Positions 61,671-64,000 of a stretch of 64,000 nt of DNA are shown one piece after another (the first letter of the stretch is position 1; each line of letters opens with the position of its first letter). This stretch comes from Eriocheir sinensis (Eukaryota; Arthropoda; Malacostraca; Decapoda; Varunidae): positions 20,138,893 to 20,202,892 of the forward strand of contig NC_066517.1 in the NCBI RefSeq assembly GCF_024679095.1, in the 5' to 3' direction. A program made the translations under genes and the position numbers. The notes beneath the pieces were generated by a model. It saw nothing but the letters and a program-made list of their open reading frames with translations. It did no database searches and was not told the origin of the DNA.

Positions 61671-61729
61671 CGCTCGCTACCTCAGCTCTCCAAGTTCACA
61701 AACATGGTAATATTTCCTCTTGTGTTATG

Positions 61730-62574
61730 ACCCTCTCCTCTTCCTCCTTCCCTCCTCTTCCTTTCCTCCTCCTCTACCTCTTCTTCTTTTTCTATCTTTT
61801 TTCCTCTCTCCATTCTTTTTCTTCTTCCTTCCCTTCTCCTCCTCTACTTTTCCTTATCTCCTCATAAGTATAATCCCAGCTCCTATTTTTTAGTCATTAT
61901 CCTCTTTTTCATATTCTTTTTAACAGTCTTTTTTAATTGTTTCTTCTTGTAGTTTTTGTTGTTCCTTTATTCCTCCTTTTCTTTTTTCATCTTTTCCTTC
62001 TTTAATTATTTCCATTTTCTTGTAGTTTTTGTTGTTCCTTTATTCCTCCTTTTCTTTCTTCATCTTTTCCTTCTTCTTCTTTTCCATGTTTATCCTTATG
62101 TTGTTGTTCTCCTCCCTCCTGAAGCTCCTTTGATCACACTGTATCGGATTATTTCTCTATTTCCCTAAAGAAATTTCAATTCTTCGACACAAATCAGTTT
62201 AGGGAGGACCGATGAGGGATGTTATAATGTTATTCTCCTCCTCCTCCTCCTCCTCCTCTTCTTCTTCCTCCTCCTCTACCTCCTTTTCTTTTTCCTCCTG
62301 TGTCCTTACTTTTTGTCTCTCTTTCACGGTCCAACTTCATTCCTTCCTTTTTTTTCTATATTATTTTCTATTACTTTCTCTCTCTTTTTCCTTCTTTCTT
62401 TCTTTTTTTATTTCTTCTAAGTTGTTTGTTTGTTTGGTTTTTCTTTTTCATTTTCTCTCTCTTTCTTTTTCTTTCTTTCATTTTTCTATTTTTGTTTGTC
62501 TGTTTATTTGTTTGTTTTTCTTTCTCTCTTTCTCTTTCTTTTTTGTTCTTTCTTTCTAAATATCCTTCTTTCTA

Positions 62575-62608
<34 letters not shown>

Positions 62609-62620
62609 CCCCCCCCCCAT
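61730..62620. repeat. T/C-rich block with a 90-bp duplication, (TCC)n and a 13-C run
   Basis: TTCTTGTAGTTTTTGTTGTTCC followed by TTTATTCCTCCTTTTCTTT occurs near 61943 and again near 62019 (76 bp apart). (CTC)n lies at about 62235-62258. A CT run ends in 13 C at 62606-62618. No gene. Confidence 0.75.
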
Positions 62621-62699
62621 GCCTGTGTTTTGCATCTCCCCTGGCAGACGCCCCTTGCATGACTAGAATTGCCAAACTTTCTTCATAAATGTCTTGGGC

Positions 62700-64000
62700 G
62701 GCAAATTATATCATACGATTATTCAGGAACCTCCTCTCCCCGCCTTATCCTCCCCTTCCCCTCCCCGCTCTACGCTCCCCTATCTCTCCCCGCCCTCCTC
62801 TCCCCATCTCTCTCTCCCCTTCCTTTTCCTGCCTTTTCCTACCCTCTTCCCCTTCTCATGGTTATTCAAAAACTCTCCCCACCCCTTTCTCCCTTCCTCT
62901 CCCTATTCCACTACCACTTTCCTCTCTCGTCTCCCTTCCCTCTTCCTGTTTTTCTCTTCCTGTTTCACTCTTTTCTCCTCCCCTCACATACTTGTTCAAA
63001 TCGTCTCCCCACTCGTTTTCTCCCTTCCTCTCCTTTTCCTCTCCCAATCACATATTCTAGAACCTCTTTCCCTCTCTTCTCCCTTTCATCCCCCGTGTTT
63101 CTCTTCCTTTCTCCTTTCCTTCTCCCCTTCATATGCATATTTAAAACTTCTCCCACCTTTTCCTTCTTTTTCTCATCTTCCTCACCCTTTCCTCTCCCTT
63201 TCATATATTCCAGACGCTCTCTCTCCTCCCTTCCTCTCCTCCCTCTCTTCCTTCCTTCCTTCTCCCCTTCACATGATTATTCAAAAACACCTCCCCACTT
63301 TTTTTCCCTATGTCCCTTCCTTTCCTCTCTTCTACCACATTCTAAAATCTCTTCTCCCCTCTCTCTTCTCCCTTCCCTCTCCCCGTCTTTCTCATCCTTC
63401 CTTCTCCTCTTCTCCACTTCACATGATTAATCAAAAACTCTCCCCATCGTTTTCTCCCTTTCTTTCCCTTTTCTTTCCTCTTCCCCCCTCTCCCTTCTTC
63501 CTTCCCTTTCCCCGTCTTTCTCTTCCTTCCTTCTCCTCCTCTCCCCTTCACATGATTATTAAAAAAACTCTCCCCACCCTTTTCTTCCTTTCTCTCTCTC
63601 TTCCCCTCTCTTCTACATATTCTAGTACATCTTCTCCCCTCTCTTTTCTCCCTCTTTTTCTTTCTTCCTCCCTACTCCCCTTCACATAATTATTCAAAGA
63701 CTGTCCCCTCTCTTTTCTCCCTTCTTAATTCTCCCTTTCCCCCCGCTTTCTGATATTCTAGAACCTCTCCTGACCATACTCTTCCCTTCCTCTCCCCTTC
63801 CTCTTACTTCCTTTTCCTTCTCTGGTCCCCTCAAATACTTATTATAAAGCTCTCCCCGTACTTTTCTCCCTCCCTCTCCTTTTCCTCACTTTCCTTTCAT
63901 AATCTAGAACCTCTTCCTACCTCTCTCTTCTCCCTTCCTTCTTCCCCTCTTTCTCTCCCTTCCTCCCTTCCTTCCTTCTCCCTTACACAAGATTGTTTAT
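62700..64000 (+). repeat. ~141-bp pyrimidine-rich tandem repeat, 10 copies, open at the window end
   Basis: The marker CACATGATTATTCAAAAAC and variants occurs near 62713, 62857, 62985, 63130, 63270, 63420, 63549, 63683, 63831 and 63986 (spacings 128-155, mean about 141). A second marker, ACATATTCTAGAACCTC, lies midway (near 63047, 63211, 63336, 63614, 63753 and 63897), so each unit is again a dimer of about 70-bp halves. Copies are 70-85% alike by eye. All long frames in it are Pro/Ser/Leu/Phe-rich artefacts. Confidence 0.88.

Noticed and set aside
62694..63689. A 331-codon Pro/Ser/Phe-rich frame
   Set aside because: It lies wholly in the 141-bp pyrimidine repeat. Overlapping frames in the same strand are also long, as expected for C/T-rich DNA with few stops.

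Overview
This window looks like intergenic or intronic DNA from an arthropod nuclear genome, most likely a decapod crustacean and possibly a crab. Four things point that way: extreme microsatellite density, (TTAGG)n words of the arthropod telomere type, an intron-containing nuclear tRNA-Ile(UAU) gene, and 5'-truncated CR1/L2-like non-LTR retrotransposon remnants. The genus cannot be told from the sequence. I found no intact protein-coding gene. Nearly all the long open frames are products of short repeats without stop codons, such as (CT)n read as Leu-Ser, (GT)n as Cys-Val, (CA)n as His-Thr and the 31-bp minisatellite as Pro/Ser/Ile/His-rich peptides. By hand count, pure dinucleotide runs cover about 4 kb.

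Layout. 1-14.1 kb: microsatellites and long purine-only or pyrimidine-only blocks, with a 142-bp-type tandem repeat at 3.4-3.95 kb and a repeat carrying TTAGG words at 11.0-11.6 kb. 14.1-30.9 kb: one minisatellite of a 31-bp unit, about 550 copies, with a 13-N gap. From about 16.05 kb to its right end it carries many one-base losses that look like uncorrected long-read consensus. 30.9-31.23 kb: a scrambled stretch followed by three clean units in the opposite orientation. 32.1-33.85 kb: a long (CT)n(GT)n run and a 143-bp dimeric tandem repeat. 34-38 kb: pyrimidine-rich blocks and an 87-copy (CT)n. 38-41.4 kb: the most complex sequence, with G-rich and 77-bp degenerate tandem repeats, a reverse-transcriptase relic nested in the latter, a tRNA-like relic and the tRNA-Ile(UAU) gene. 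41.7-49.2 kb: a 132-bp tandem repeat, a (CT)190 run and a SINE-like copy. 50-51.65 kb: a roughly 145-bp repeat and a tetranucleotide repeat. 53.1-59.5 kb: two 3' ends of CR1-like elements, a second SINE-like copy with an internal 19-bp expansion, a promoter-like cluster of CCAAT boxes plus a CRE, and another SINE-like tail. 59.8-64 kb: microsatellites and a 141-bp tandem repeat that runs off the window end.

The parts do not form a pathway. The only confident functional gene is the tRNA. The main points of interest are the architecture and probable assembly state of the 31-bp array, the convergence of at least six unrelated tandem repeats on 130-150-bp units, and the nested retroelement remnants. 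I saw no sign of a defence system, a biosynthetic cluster or a virus.
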